Below are positions 31,330 through 40,834 of a stretch of 64,000 bases of DNA, piece by piece; positions within the stretch are counted from its first letter, which is position 1, and each line of letters starts with the position of its first letter. A model generated the notes under the pieces. It was not told the origin of the DNA, did no database searches, and saw only the letters and a list, made by a program, of their open reading frames with translations. Origin of the DNA: Thioploca ingrica (GTDB lineage: Bacteria; Pseudomonadota; Gammaproteobacteria; Beggiatoales; Beggiatoaceae); the NCBI GenBank assembly GCA_000828835.1, contig AP014633.1:248001-312000 (forward strand). Direction: 5' to 3'. The translations under genes were made by a program, and so were the position numbers.

Positions 31330-33534
31330 ATGCCCGTTTCCTTAGATCTTCCTTCGCGCTTATTGAGTAGTGACCTGTGTCAATTACTGGAAGCCTATCT
31401 TGAACCAGAGCAGGTCAAAGCGGTTTATCGTGCTTATTTATTTAGTGCCGAGGCGCATGATGGTCAGCAGCGGTTATCCGGTGAACCTTACATTTTTCAT
31501 CCACTCGCAGTGGCTTATATTTTAGGCCAAATGCGTATGGATAGCCAAACCTTGTGTGCGGCACTGCTCCATGATGTGATTGAAGATACGGGCATTGCTA
31601 AAAAACAATTGATTAATGAATTTGGGGAAAAAATCGCTGAATTGGTGGACGGCGTCAGTAAACTTTCTTCTATCCAATTTGAAACGCGTGAGCAAGCGCA
31701 AGCCGCTAGTTTTCAAAAGATGTTACTCGCCATGAATCAAGATATTCGGGTTATCATTATTAAATTAGCTGATCGCTTGCACAATATGTATACTTTAGGG
31801 GTGATGAAGCCGACATCACGACGTCGAATTGCGCACGAAACGTTAGAAATCTATGCGCCGATTGCCAGTCGTTTGGGAATGAATGCCGTGCGTCTCAAAT
31901 TGGAAGAACTCAGTTTTGCAATACTTTATCCTTTTCGTTATCAAGTATTAAAAGATCGGTTGCAAAAGGCACGAAATAAGCGGCTTGATATTCTCCGCTC
32001 GATTCAATCGACGTTTGAACAACATTTGCATAAGCACCATTTGAATGCTCAAGTGGTTAACCGAGAAAAACATTACTATGGTTTGTACTATAAAATGTTG
32101 GAATATAAAAGCGCTACTTCTCTTGACAAAAGAAAATCTTTTGCTCGAGCAACCAATATGTGTGCTTTTCGGATCATTGTTGATACAGTGGATGCTTGTT
32201 ATCGCGCTTTGGGAGTGGTCCACAGTTTGTATAAACCGTTGTGTGAACGTTTTAGAGACTATATTGCTATCCCTAAAATTAATGGTTATCAATCGTTACA
32301 TACCATTTTATTTAGCCCGCATGGTTTTTTAATCGAAGTGCAAATTCGTACGGCTGACATGCATGAGTTGTCCGAAATCGGTATTACGGCTTATGGTTTC
32401 TATCAATTGGATCAACCCTCGGTGGGTTTACCTAAACCGACCTCCCAACTGGCTCATCAACGCGCTACGGAGTGGTTGCAAAGTCTAATCGAAATGTCAA
32501 AAAATGCCGGCGATTCCGTCGAATTTTTTAACCAAGTGAAAATGGATTTGTTTCCTGACGAAGTCTATGTATTTACGCCAAAAGGAAAAATTTTGCAATT
32601 ACCCAAAGGCGCAACCGCTATTGATTTTGCCTACGCTATCCATAGTGATGTGGGTAATCGGTGTATCGCCGCAAAGATTGATAATCAATATGTTTCGCTT
32701 TCAGTTCCCTTAGTGAGTGGGCAAACGGTTGAAGTCATCACCACTCCTTGGGCGCGTCCCCATCGCAGTTGGTTAAATTTTGCCGTCAGTGCTCGTGCTC
32801 GTAGCCACATTCGGCATTTTTTGAAGGTACTTGAACATGACGAAGCCATCAGTTTAGGCAAACGATTGCTTGATAAAGAATTAGCGAGTTACGCTTTGTC
32901 AATCGACCATTTAACGGCAGAACAACAGAGTCAGTTGTTAAAAAATTTGAAGGTTGATAGTCTAGATAAACTTTTAGCTGAAATCGGTTTAGGTAACCGG
33001 ATGGCCCTGGTGGTCGCTTCGCAATTAAATTTGACTTTAGAATCATCATTTAAAACCCCCTCACCCATAAATGGCAATCAATATAGACCTTTAATTATAA
33101 GAGGAGGAGCCGGTATTTTAGTCACGCTATCGCGTTGTTGTCGACCGATTCCAGGAGACGAAATTGTTGGTTTTATGAGTGCCGGCAGAGGTCTTATCAT
33201 TCATCAAGTCATTTGCAAACATGTCGCTGAATATCAATATCATTATCCGGATAAAATCCTCTCGGTGGAATGGGAATCCAATTTAGAAGAGGATGAATTT
33301 TTAGTCGATATCCATGTTGACGTACTGGATAAAAAAGGGGTTCTCGCAACCGTATCAGCGGCCATTGCTAATATGGGGAGTAATATTAAGTATGTTGCCA
33401 ATGAAACCGATGAGGGTGTTTCCAGTTTACTGAAATTTTGTATTTCGGTACGAAGTCGTGACCATTTAGCCGCTATTATCCGCCATTTACGGCGCTTAGA
33501 AGTCGTTAATCGAATTCAACGAAGTAAGAACTAA
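31330..33534 (+). CDS. spoT: Bifunctional (p)ppGpp synthase/hydrolase
   Basis: A 734-residue SpoT/Rel enzyme that makes and degrades the stringent alarmone (p)ppGpp. Domains in order: an HD hydrolase (HDGQQRLSGEPYIFHP at about 41, LLHDVIEDTG near 80), a synthetase (about 230-345, with CAFRIIVDT, RFRDYIAIPKINGYQSLHT and VQIRTADMHELSE), TGS (about 405-465, with VYVFTPKGKILQLPKGATAID), a helical/zinc-finger region (TLSRCCRPIPGDEIVGF), and a C-terminal ACT domain. The intact HD motif and RFRD loop fit the bifunctional rather than the synthetase-only RelA type. The length matches E. coli SpoT (about 700). Confidence 0.95.
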   Translation: MPVSLDLPSRLLSSDLCQLLEAYLEPEQVKAVYRAYLFSAEAHDGQQRLSGEPYIFHPLAVAYILGQMRMDSQTLCAALLHDVIEDTGIAKKQLINEFGEKIAELVDGVSKLSSIQFETREQAQAASFQKMLLAMNQDIRVIIIKLADRLHNMYTLGVMKPTSRRRIAHETLEIYAPIASRLGMNAVRLKLEELSFAILYPFRYQVLKDRLQKARNKRLDILRSIQSTFEQHLHKHHLNAQVVNREKHYYGLYYKMLEYKSATSLDKRKSFARATNMCAFRIIVDTVDACYRALGVVHSLYKPLCERFRDYIAIPKINGYQSLHTILFSPHGFLIEVQIRTADMHELSEIGITAYGFYQLDQPSVGLPKPTSQLAHQRATEWLQSLIEMSKNAGDSVEFFNQVKMDLFPDEVYVFTPKGKILQLPKGATAIDFAYAIHSDVGNRCIAAKIDNQYVSLSVPLVSGQTVEVITTPWARPHRSWLNFAVSARARSHIRHFLKVLEHDEAISLGKRLLDKELASYALSIDHLTAEQQSQLLKNLKVDSLDKLLAEIGLGNRMALVVASQLNLTLESSFKTPSPINGNQYRPLIIRGGAGILVTLSRCCRPIPGDEIVGFMSAGRGLIIHQVICKHVAEYQYHYPDKILSVEWESNLEEDEFLVDIHVDVLDKKGVLATVSAAIANMGSNIKYVANETDEGVSSLLKFCISVRSRDHLAAIIRHLRRLEVVNRIQRSKN

Positions 33535-33598
33535 ATTATTGGTTCGCTATTGCCATAATCTAATTGAGTTTGATTTTTCTCCAGAATGAGGACATGAC

Positions 33599-34126
33599 GT
33601 GGAAATTTATGAACCACTCAACAAATCTTTACATTATGTCGGTGCATTAATGAATGCGGCTGAAGCCCATGGTTTATTATGTGGAATGTTATGTATTCCG
33701 CAATTTTTTTCCTTAGAAGAGTGGTTTAAGCATATCATTAGTCCGGTCACTTATGAAGATGGTTTAACCACTGAATGTCAACAACAACTGACTTTGCTAA
33801 AAAACTATACCGTAGAACAATTGAATTCTGCCCTGGCTGGATTTCAACTCCTATTACCCCCAGATGACACTCCTTTATCCGAGCGGATTCAAGCTTTAGC
33901 GGGTTGGTGTGAAGGTTTCTCATTTGGTTTAGGGATAGCCGGTATTCAAACTCAAGGTCTTTCCCAGGATGCCGCCGAATTTATTAAAGATACCGTTGCC
34001 ATTTCCCGCTTGGCACCGGTTGAACAAGAAACGGATGAAGCCGAAGCGGATTATATTCAACTGATTGAATACCTGAAAGTGGGTGTAATTACTTTATATG
34101 AAGAAATGATGTTCGCAGAAGGATAA
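33599..34126 (+). CDS. ygfB: UPF0149 (YgfB/YecA-like) protein
   Basis: A 175-residue all-helical protein of the UPF0149 family, function unclear. Signatures: AEAHGLLCGMLC near residue 19, LPPDDTPLSERIQALAGWCEGF near 85, GLGIAG, and the acidic DEAEADYIQLIEYLKVG end. The start is GTG at 33599 with GAGG six bases upstream. It is directly upstream of pepP with a 1-base gap, the same pair as ygfB-pepP in E. coli. Confidence 0.9.
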   Translation: MEIYEPLNKSLHYVGALMNAAEAHGLLCGMLCIPQFFSLEEWFKHIISPVTYEDGLTTECQQQLTLLKNYTVEQLNSALAGFQLLLPPDDTPLSERIQALAGWCEGFSFGLGIAGIQTQGLSQDAAEFIKDTVAISRLAPVEQETDEAEADYIQLIEYLKVGVITLYEEMMFAEG

Positions 34127-34127
34127 C

Positions 34128-35444
34128 ATGGATAAAACTGAGTTTAAGAATCGTCGACAACAATTAATCAATTTGATGGGCGCCGGCAGTATGGCTATTT
34201 TACCCGCTGCGCCTATGCGAATCCGTAACCGAGAAGTTCATTATCCCTATCGTCAGGATAGTAATTTTTATTATCTGACCGGGTTTCCTGAACCCGAAGC
34301 ACTGGCGGTTATTGTGCCACATCGTGAACAAGGACAATATATTCTATTTTGTCGCGAAAAAGATCCCGAAAAAGAAACTTGGCATGGTCGTCGGGTTGGG
34401 TTAGAAGGTGCTTGTGAACACTATGGAGCTGATGATGCGTTTCCCATTACTGATGTTGATGATATTGTCCCGGGGTTAATGGAAAGTTGTCGGCGCTTAT
34501 ATTATCCGATGGGCTATTATCAAGAATTCGATGAAAAAATCATGGAATGGATGAATCAACTGCGTGGACGCGCCCGTGCCGGCGTCGTGGCACCCAAAGA
34601 AATGGTGACTTTAGATCATGTTTTACATGAAATGCGGTTATGTAAAAGTGCTGCCGAAATTGAAGTGATACGAACCGCGGCAGCAGTGACCATTCGTGCT
34701 CACAAACGGGCAATGCAATCTTGTCGTCCCGGTCTATTCGAGTATCAACTGGAAGCGGAGATTAGCCATGAATTTTTGCAAAGTGGTTGTCGTTCGCCGG
34801 CTTACCCCGCTATCGTCGGTGGTGGTAAAAATGCGTGTATTCTTCATTATACCGACAACAGTGAGGTCTTGAATGAGGGCGATTTAGTCCTAATCGACGC
34901 GGGTGCTGAATGGGATTATTACGCTGCCGATATTACCCGCACCTTTCCAGTTAATGGCCATTTTACTAAACCACAACAACTTATTTATGAACTGGTTCTC
35001 AAAGCGCAACGTGCCGCAATTGATAAAATTTATCCCGGTTATCATTGGAATGAACCCTATGAAGCTGCAGTTGAAGTGGTTACTAAAGGGTTAATCGAAT
35101 TCGGTTTACTGGTTGGTAAATTAGATGTCTTGATAGAAGAAGAAGCTTATAAACGTTTTTACATGCATCGCATTGGTCATTGGCTGGGAATGGACGTTCA
35201 CGATCCCGGTGAATATAAGGTCGATGAAGTTTGGCGAACTTTAAAACCGGGGATGGTAATGACCGTCGAACCAGGAATCTATATCCCTGCGGCTGAAGAT
35301 ATCGCTAGAGAGTGGTGGAATATTGGGGTACGCATAGAAGATAATATCTTAGTTACCGAAGGCGGACATGAAATCCTCACGGCTGATTTACCAAAAACGG
35401 TAGCCGAAATTGAAGCTTTAATGGCTGCTAGAGAAGCGTTTTAA
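34128..35444 (+). CDS. pepP: Xaa-Pro aminopeptidase
   Basis: A 438-residue M24B metallopeptidase that removes an N-terminal residue preceding proline. The creatinase-like N-terminal domain (about 1-170) is followed by the pita-bread catalytic domain with all five metal ligands in context: LIDAGAEWDYYAADITRTF (two Asp, near 258 and 269), HRIGHWLGMDVHD (His, near 350), TVEPGIYIP (Glu) and RIEDNILVT (Glu). Length and start MDKTEFKNRRQQL match E. coli PepP. Translationally coupled to ygfB. Confidence 0.95.
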   Translation: MDKTEFKNRRQQLINLMGAGSMAILPAAPMRIRNREVHYPYRQDSNFYYLTGFPEPEALAVIVPHREQGQYILFCREKDPEKETWHGRRVGLEGACEHYGADDAFPITDVDDIVPGLMESCRRLYYPMGYYQEFDEKIMEWMNQLRGRARAGVVAPKEMVTLDHVLHEMRLCKSAAEIEVIRTAAAVTIRAHKRAMQSCRPGLFEYQLEAEISHEFLQSGCRSPAYPAIVGGGKNACILHYTDNSEVLNEGDLVLIDAGAEWDYYAADITRTFPVNGHFTKPQQLIYELVLKAQRAAIDKIYPGYHWNEPYEAAVEVVTKGLIEFGLLVGKLDVLIEEEAYKRFYMHRIGHWLGMDVHDPGEYKVDEVWRTLKPGMVMTVEPGIYIPAAEDIAREWWNIGVRIEDNILVTEGGHEILTADLPKTVAEIEALMAAREAF

Positions 35445-35533
35445 TACACACGTCGATCGGTAACTCCTTGCCAACACTAAAATAACACGAAATGGATTCA
35501 TTGAGGTCGAAAGTGTGCATAGGCGCACTTTAC

Positions 35534-35563
35534 CTCGTTCCCACGCTGGAGCGTGGGAACGAG
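35534..35563. repeat. Perfect 14-bp hairpin repeat (CTCGTTCCCACGCT)
   Basis: CTCGTTCCCACGCT, GG, AGCGTGGGAACGAG: two perfect 14-bp arms with a 2-base loop. This is a classical dispersed palindromic element. It lies just after pepP and may stop transcription there, although no T-run follows. Confidence 0.9.
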
Positions 35564-35587
35564 TAAACGAGTAAATTAGTAAGCAGA

Positions 35588-35755
35588 AACATTTAGTTAG
35601 TAACTTGTAACATTTAATTATTAATAATGAAAATTTAATTACTAATCGAGAACATTTAATTAGTAAACATTAATATTTAATTTCTAACTAGTAATATTTA
35701 ATTACTCATTGAGAACATTTAATTAGTAACCATTAACATTTAATTACTCATTGAG
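35588..35755. repeat. Eight tandem 21-bp AT-rich repeats
   Basis: Units start at 35588, 35609, 35630, 35651, 35672, 35693, 35714 and 35735, exactly 21 bases apart. The consensus is AACATTTAATTAGTAACCATT, with variable last third. Twenty-one bases is two helical turns, so the A/T tracts fall on one face and the DNA is likely curved. The array ends about ten bases before the ferredoxin start and contains no gene. Confidence 0.95.
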
Positions 35756-35764
35756 ATTAAACAG

Positions 35765-36088
35765 ATGACAGAAAGTTATTATCGCTACCACGTATTTTTT
35801 TGCATTAACCAACGTGAAGCGGGTCAACGTTGTTGTGGCAATCATAATTCTCAAGCCATGCGTGATTACCTGAAAAAACGGACTAAAGAGTTAGGCATTG
35901 TTGGACGTGATGGAGTACGAGCCAATACCGCGGGTTGCCTGGATCGATGTAAACAAGGTCCAGTTATAGTCATTTATCCTGAAGGCGTTTGGTACACTTG
36001 GAAAGATAAAAATGATATTGATGAAATTATTAGCGAGCATTTGCAACAGGGACGCATTGTCGAACGGTTGCGAATAGCGGCAGAATGA
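35765..36088 (+). CDS. Thioredoxin-like [2Fe-2S] ferredoxin
   Basis: A 107-residue thioredoxin-fold ferredoxin. It begins YYRYHVFFCINQREAGQRCC, with cysteines near 13, 22 and 23, and has NTAGCLDRCKQGPVIVIYPEG with the later pair (near 58 and 62), the pattern C-x(9-12)-C...C-x3-C of the family. Electron-transfer role inferred. No classical ribosome-binding site is visible; the start ATG follows the 21-bp repeat array. It overlaps the hydrolase gene by 4 bases, so the two are coupled. Confidence 0.9.
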   Translation: MTESYYRYHVFFCINQREAGQRCCGNHNSQAMRDYLKKRTKELGIVGRDGVRANTAGCLDRCKQGPVIVIYPEGVWYTWKDKNDIDEIISEHLQQGRIVERLRIAAE

Positions 36089-36738
36089 GTGAATTATTAT
36101 CTCCCCTTTCACCACCAATCTTAATTGCTGGTCCGGCGGGTCAATTAGAAATTTTAGTCACCTCTCCCCAAAAGGTAACTCATTCTAACCGACCTTACGC
36201 CATCATTTGTCATCCTCATCCACTTTATGGTGGTAGTATGACCAATAAAGTGATTTACATTCTCGCCACGACTTTTAACCAGTTAGGGGTCGGTGCTGTG
36301 CGCTTTAATTTTCGCGGGGTGGGTCAAAGTACTGGTCAATTTGATCACGGACAAGGAGAAACGGAGGATTTATTGGCGGTGGCTGATTGGGTAAAGACGC
36401 AATTAAAGCCAACTCAATTATGGTTAGCGGGTTTTTCATTTGGTAGTTATGTGGCACTCAAAGGATACGAGCCGGTGAAAGCCCAACGACTCCTGTTAGT
36501 TGCTCCTCCCATAGAACGTTTCAATTTAGCCGCTTGGCAAATCGGTAATATACCGACCTTAATTATTCAAGGAGGTAAAGATGAGATTGTTTCACCGCTA
36601 GCGGTATCTCAATGGGTTGCTATTCAACCTCACCGCCCCCAACTCTGTTGGCTCAGTGAAGCGGATCATTTCTTTCATGGTCATTTGCATGAATTGCGGC
36701 AAACGATTATAACGACCTGGGGAAATCAGCTTAGTTAA
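36085..36738 (+). CDS. Alpha/beta-hydrolase
   Basis: A 217-residue cytoplasmic alpha/beta-hydrolase. Landmarks: CHPHPLYGGSMTNKVIY (the oxyanion-side HPHP motif, near 46), RFNFRGVGQSTG (about 77), the nucleophile elbow GFSFGS (Ser near 117), an Asp in GGKDEIVSP and the His in EADHFFHGH. The Ser-Asp-His triad looks complete. Close relatives are annotated as OsmC-associated or dienelactone-like hydrolases of unknown substrate. Starts within the ferredoxin stop (ATGA). Confidence 0.88.
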   Translation: MSELLSPLSPPILIAGPAGQLEILVTSPQKVTHSNRPYAIICHPHPLYGGSMTNKVIYILATTFNQLGVGAVRFNFRGVGQSTGQFDHGQGETEDLLAVADWVKTQLKPTQLWLAGFSFGSYVALKGYEPVKAQRLLLVAPPIERFNLAAWQIGNIPTLIIQGGKDEIVSPLAVSQWVAIQPHRPQLCWLSEADHFFHGHLHELRQTIITTWGNQLS

Positions 36739-36766
36739 AGATCAATCGATTACTGGAGTCAGCGGG

Positions 36767-37075
36767 ATGGAAATTACTTACGACGAGAAAAAAGATACTT
36801 TATTGATTCAACTCAATGATAAACCCATTATTGGGGTCATCGCTTATGGAAATCAGGTTAACGTTAAACTCACTAAAAAAGGGGTTGGACAGATCACCAT
36901 TCGAGAAGTTAAAGCCACCGGTTTATTACCAATCGCTATATCGTCACCCCCTGAATTGATTGAACTACATAATCAATCAATACCAATGAAAGACGGGATA
37001 AAAAAACTTAAAAAGAAGTGTTGTAAAAATTATAAAAAGGGGAAACAATGCTCGAATTGTCCAAAATTGGCTTAA
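36767..37075 (+). CDS. DUF2283 protein with a cysteine-rich tail
   Basis: A 102-residue protein. Residues 1-75 fit DUF2283 (MEITYDEKKDTLLIQLNDKP and later a similar strand pattern). The last 25 residues are different in character: KKLKKKCCKNYKKGKQCSNC ending PKLA, with four cysteines among lysines, which could bind a metal or nucleic acid. Function unknown. AGCGGG-type ribosome-binding sequence lies upstream. Confidence 0.7.
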   Translation: MEITYDEKKDTLLIQLNDKPIIGVIAYGNQVNVKLTKKGVGQITIREVKATGLLPIAISSPPELIELHNQSIPMKDGIKKLKKKCCKNYKKGKQCSNCPKLA

Positions 37076-37126
37076 CATCAATTTAACATCGTTAAAGGGC
37101 AACCGCAAAGGTTACCCCTACAGATA

Positions 37127-38056
37127 ATGAAAATTATTGTTACTCAACAAGGTGTGGCTTTAATTATCGCTTTATTGGTAGTCAGTTTTGCCACCCTTTT
37201 GGCAGTAGCCATGACCACTCGGCTGCAACTCGATATTGCTCGTACTGCCAATATTATTCAAGGTGACCAAGCTTATCTATACACGTTAGCCGGAGAAAGT
37301 TGGGCTAAGCGCATCTTATTTCGCGATGGCAAAAATACGACGATTGATAGTCTTAATGAAGTGTGGGCGACTTCGCTACTCCCTTTGCCGCTGCCGGGGG
37401 GTGTTATCCAAGTTCAGTTAGAAGATTTACAAAGTCGCTTTAATCTAAATAATCTAGTCAATAACGATCAGCCTAATTGGCTAGCTATCACTGTTTTTCA
37501 ACGACTGTTGACGGTTTTAGATTTACCCCCTGAACTCGCTGCAGTTGTCGTCGACTGGATAGATAGTAATAATGAACCACAATTGCCAAATGGTGCCGAA
37601 GAGAATACTTATCTGGCTAAAACGCCGGCTTATCGAACGGCGAATCGACCACTACGAAGTCCTTCAGAAGTCCGTTTATTAGCTGGCTTTGATACCGACA
37701 GTTATCAAAAACTATTGCCTTATGTCACTACTTTGCCCACTCCTACACTGATTAATATCAATACCGCTTCCCTCCCGATATTAAGAGCCGTGGTAACCGA
37801 TTTAAGTGAAGTCAATGCTCAAGCCATTATTGCGACTCGACAGAATCAACCCTTTAATTCTTTACCAGATTTCCTAGTTCACGAAGCTTTGGCGGGGTTA
37901 AAAGTAGAAACCAATAATCTGGCTGTGTCTAGTCAGTATTTTTTGTTTACGGCGTCAGTACAGATTGGACGAGGTAAAGCGCAGTTATCAAGTATTCTGC
38001 ACCGGTTACCTCATACCGTCCAAGTGATTTACCGTGCTCAAAACACCGAACTGTAA
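37127..38056 (+). CDS. gspK: Type II secretion minor pseudopilin GspK
   Basis: A 309-residue GspK, which caps the pseudopilus tip with GspI and GspJ. The N terminus has the pilin-like hydrophobic helix GVALIIALLVVSFATLLAVA after a short basic leader, and the K-type soluble domain is recognisable (SRFNLNNLVNNDQP, VDWIDSNNEPQLPNGAE, RPLRSPSEVRLLAGFD, NINTASLPILRAV). No other gsp gene is in the window, so this copy is separated from the remainder of its system, which is unusual for this gene. The secreted proteins in this window could be cargo, but that is speculation. Confidence 0.93.
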   Translation: MKIIVTQQGVALIIALLVVSFATLLAVAMTTRLQLDIARTANIIQGDQAYLYTLAGESWAKRILFRDGKNTTIDSLNEVWATSLLPLPLPGGVIQVQLEDLQSRFNLNNLVNNDQPNWLAITVFQRLLTVLDLPPELAAVVVDWIDSNNEPQLPNGAEENTYLAKTPAYRTANRPLRSPSEVRLLAGFDTDSYQKLLPYVTTLPTPTLININTASLPILRAVVTDLSEVNAQAIIATRQNQPFNSLPDFLVHEALAGLKVETNNLAVSSQYFLFTASVQIGRGKAQLSSILHRLPHTVQVIYRAQNTEL

Positions 38057-38068
38057 TAAGCTAATCTT

Positions 38069-40663
38069 TTATACCCAAAGCATCATGCCCATTTCTTGAG
38101 GATGAGAAAGTAATTCATGGTGAGGATAAGCACGAATTTGATACTTCAGTCCACCACACCACTCGGGTTGAAAGGTGATAGTGTAAAGATATTCGCCGGT
38201 TTCTGGTAATGGTCGTTCCGGTACCAAGCGATAAGTTTGGATTGACTCTGCTTGGAAATCCGGTTGACGTGAACCGAGAAACTCGGGGTGATAGATTTGA
38301 CGTGATAGCAATAGTTCAATAGTGACATCGCTGGCTTGCAACTGATTTAAATATAACGCCACTTGGAGAGTAACCGACTCACCATAATTGAGTTGTTGAG
38401 TGGGTGGAATAGCCAGTTGGCGAATGCGAACCCCATTCCAGCAGTTTCTAATATTGGCTTTCCAATGAGCTAATGTTTGCGCTTGAACATAATTGTTATC
38501 ACTGAGTCGCTTACCCTGTTGACTCGCCGGCAAGTAAAATCCCTTGATGTAATCATTGAGCATTCTGACGGTATTAAAGCGAGGTAAAATGCTGGCCATA
38601 GAACGCTTGGCTTTTTTAATCCAACCTGACGAATAGCCATATTTACCCTGGTCATAATAGAGCGAAATCACTTCATCTTGCAAGACTTCATAAAGAGAAC
38701 GGACATCTTCCTGATCCCGCAATTCTTCATTGCTATGCGGCGAAGGTTTAATGCCCCAACCATTATCACCTTCATAGCCTTCTGCCCACCAACCATCGAG
38801 AATACTCAGATTGATAGCGGCATTGATAGCGGCTTTCATTCCCGAAGTCCCGCTGGCTTCTAATGGATAAATCGGATTATTTAACCACACGTCCACACCA
38901 GACACCAAGCGCCGTGATAACCCTAAATCATATCCTTGCACCACTAACAATTTACCCAGAAAGTCAGGTTCACCACCCAAATGATACAAGGCTTTGAGTA
39001 AATTCTGCCCCGGTATATCGGCCGGATGAGCTTTACCCGCAAAAATAAACACCACCGGTTTACTTGAATCCGTTAACAGCATTCTCAAGCGTTCCAAATC
39101 TTTGAGTAACAGGGTAGCCCGTTTATAAGTGGCAAAGCGGCGGGCAAAACCGATAGTAAGAATGTTAGGATTATTGGGGTCGATAAATTTAAGTATCCGT
39201 TCCAAATGGGTTTTGCTAATTTGATGTCGGGTATGTTGGGCAGTAAGCGCTCGGCGAATAATGTCCAACATCCGTGATTTGACGTTCTGTTTAATTTGCC
39301 AAAATTGCTGATCCGGAATCGCTTCGATAACCGCCTGCCAAGTCTGAGTATCACAGAGATAGCGATGCCATTCTATTCCTAACTTGTCATTAAATAATTC
39401 GTTCCAATCGCGGGCCAAAATTGAGGAAATATGGACGCCATTGGTGACATAACGCATTGGATTTTCTGCGGGTGCAATGGCTGGCCAAAATTTGGCGCAA
39501 ATTTCCGCAGAAATGTTACCGTGGATACGACTGACGCCATTGAGGTGGCGTGCGCTTTTAATCGCTAAAGTAGTCATATTAAAATCGGGTCCATCTTGAG
39601 GTAGACAACCCAAATCTAAAAAAGCTTCTGGAGATAAACCGAACTCCTGTTGAGCAAAGTGACCCAAATAATTCATCATCAATTCGCGAGGAAAATGATC
39701 ATGTCCAGCGGGTACCGGCGTATGGGTAGTAAAAACGGTATTCGCGGCGACGGCTTCCAAAGCGGTTTCAACCGCATGACCGGCGACTTTTAATTCCCGT
39801 AACCGCTCCAGAATAAGAAAAGCAGCATGACCTTCATTAATATGCCAAATCGTGGGTGAAATCCCCAATCTTCTCAACATTCGCACCCCACCGATACCCA
39901 AGACAATTTCTTGCTTAATACGGGTGTGTTGATCACCACCATACAGTTGGTCGGTAATCGCACAATTGTCGGCGTTATTATGCAATACATTGGTGTCCAG
40001 TAAATACAAATGAATATGTCCAATTCGGACTTGCCAAGCTCTAACAAAAACTGGCGTTGCCCCGATTTTAATTTCGATTAGAATTGGTGTCCCGGTGTTG
40101 TCAACCACCGGACTCAGTGGTAAATGTCGTGGATCGTTGATATGCCGAGAAACAATTTGGTTTCCTTCATGATCAATCTGTTGAGAAAAATAACCCTGAT
40201 GGTAAAACAAACCCACTCCGACAAAAGGTAAGCGCATATCACTCGCGGTTTTACAGTGATCCCCGGCTAGAATACCTAAGCCACCGGAATAGACCGGTAA
40301 ACTTTCATGAAAGCCGTATTCAGCACAAAAGTAAGCAATTAAATCATTTTTGGCTAATTGAGTACCACCTTCGCGGCGTTCTTTAGCTTGATAAAACGCA
40401 TCATAACGAGATAATACTTGATGATAATCATTGAGAAAAGAAGGATTAGTAGCCGCTTCATTTAACTTCGCTTGCTCAATATTTTGCAGAAATAATTTCG
40501 GATTATGTCCAACCAACATCCATAACTCTTTATCCAACCTTTCAAACAAATTACGGGTTGGAATGTTCCAGCTATACCTTAAATCATCAGTTAATTCTTT
40601 CAGCCGATTTAATATTGGCGGTAAGATCGGTGTAACTTCAAGGCTAAATTCTTGTATAGACAT
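38069..40663 (-). CDS. glgP: Alpha-glucan (glycogen) phosphorylase
   Basis: An 864-residue GT35 enzyme that releases glucose 1-phosphate from storage glucan by phosphorolysis. It belongs to the form with an N-terminal DUF3417 domain (residues 15-125: LKELTDDLRYSWN). Core landmarks: LAYFCAEYGFHESLPVYSGGLG-like segment near 113-135, WHINEGHAAFLILERLREL (about 275), and the PLP lysine in SGTSGMKAAINAAINLS (about 603). A C-terminal domain of about 120 residues follows. It is next to glnA, not in a glg operon, and its start is isolated by the glnA terminator. It complements the secreted GH13 enzyme in glucan use. Confidence 0.93.
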   Translation of the reverse strand: MSIQEFSLEVTPILPPILNRLKELTDDLRYSWNIPTRNLFERLDKELWMLVGHNPKLFLQNIEQAKLNEAATNPSFLNDYHQVLSRYDAFYQAKERREGGTQLAKNDLIAYFCAEYGFHESLPVYSGGLGILAGDHCKTASDMRLPFVGVGLFYHQGYFSQQIDHEGNQIVSRHINDPRHLPLSPVVDNTGTPILIEIKIGATPVFVRAWQVRIGHIHLYLLDTNVLHNNADNCAITDQLYGGDQHTRIKQEIVLGIGGVRMLRRLGISPTIWHINEGHAAFLILERLRELKVAGHAVETALEAVAANTVFTTHTPVPAGHDHFPRELMMNYLGHFAQQEFGLSPEAFLDLGCLPQDGPDFNMTTLAIKSARHLNGVSRIHGNISAEICAKFWPAIAPAENPMRYVTNGVHISSILARDWNELFNDKLGIEWHRYLCDTQTWQAVIEAIPDQQFWQIKQNVKSRMLDIIRRALTAQHTRHQISKTHLERILKFIDPNNPNILTIGFARRFATYKRATLLLKDLERLRMLLTDSSKPVVFIFAGKAHPADIPGQNLLKALYHLGGEPDFLGKLLVVQGYDLGLSRRLVSGVDVWLNNPIYPLEASGTSGMKAAINAAINLSILDGWWAEGYEGDNGWGIKPSPHSNEELRDQEDVRSLYEVLQDEVISLYYDQGKYGYSSGWIKKAKRSMASILPRFNTVRMLNDYIKGFYLPASQQGKRLSDNNYVQAQTLAHWKANIRNCWNGVRIRQLAIPPTQQLNYGESVTLQVALYLNQLQASDVTIELLLSRQIYHPEFLGSRQPDFQAESIQTYRLVPERPLPETGEYLYTITFQPEWCGGLKYQIRAYPHHELLSHPQEMGMMLWV

Positions 40664-40732
40664 CTGTTGTTTTCCATCAATCAGTTAGAACGGTGGTTTT
40701 TTCTCATAAAAACCAAGATGAAGAGTATGATA

Positions 40733-40762
40733 CAAAATAAAACCCCCCTTTATCAGGGGGGG
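40733..40762 (-). terminator. Rho-independent terminator of glnA
   Basis: On the minus strand the sequence CCCCCC, TGATAAA, GGGGGG is followed by TTTTATTTT. It lies 70 bases after the glnA stop codon and before the glgP start, so it ends the glnA message. Confidence 0.88.
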
Positions 40763-40834
40763 AAGAGGATGAATCAGTTATTAAGTGGTTTAACTCATTA
40801 AGTTGTCAACCCAAGAACCCGTTTCATCATCGCT

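Noticed and set aside
35588-35755. 21-bp repeats as iterons of a replication origin
   Set aside because: No replication-initiator gene or DnaA boxes are nearby; the array lies in a housekeeping intergenic region.
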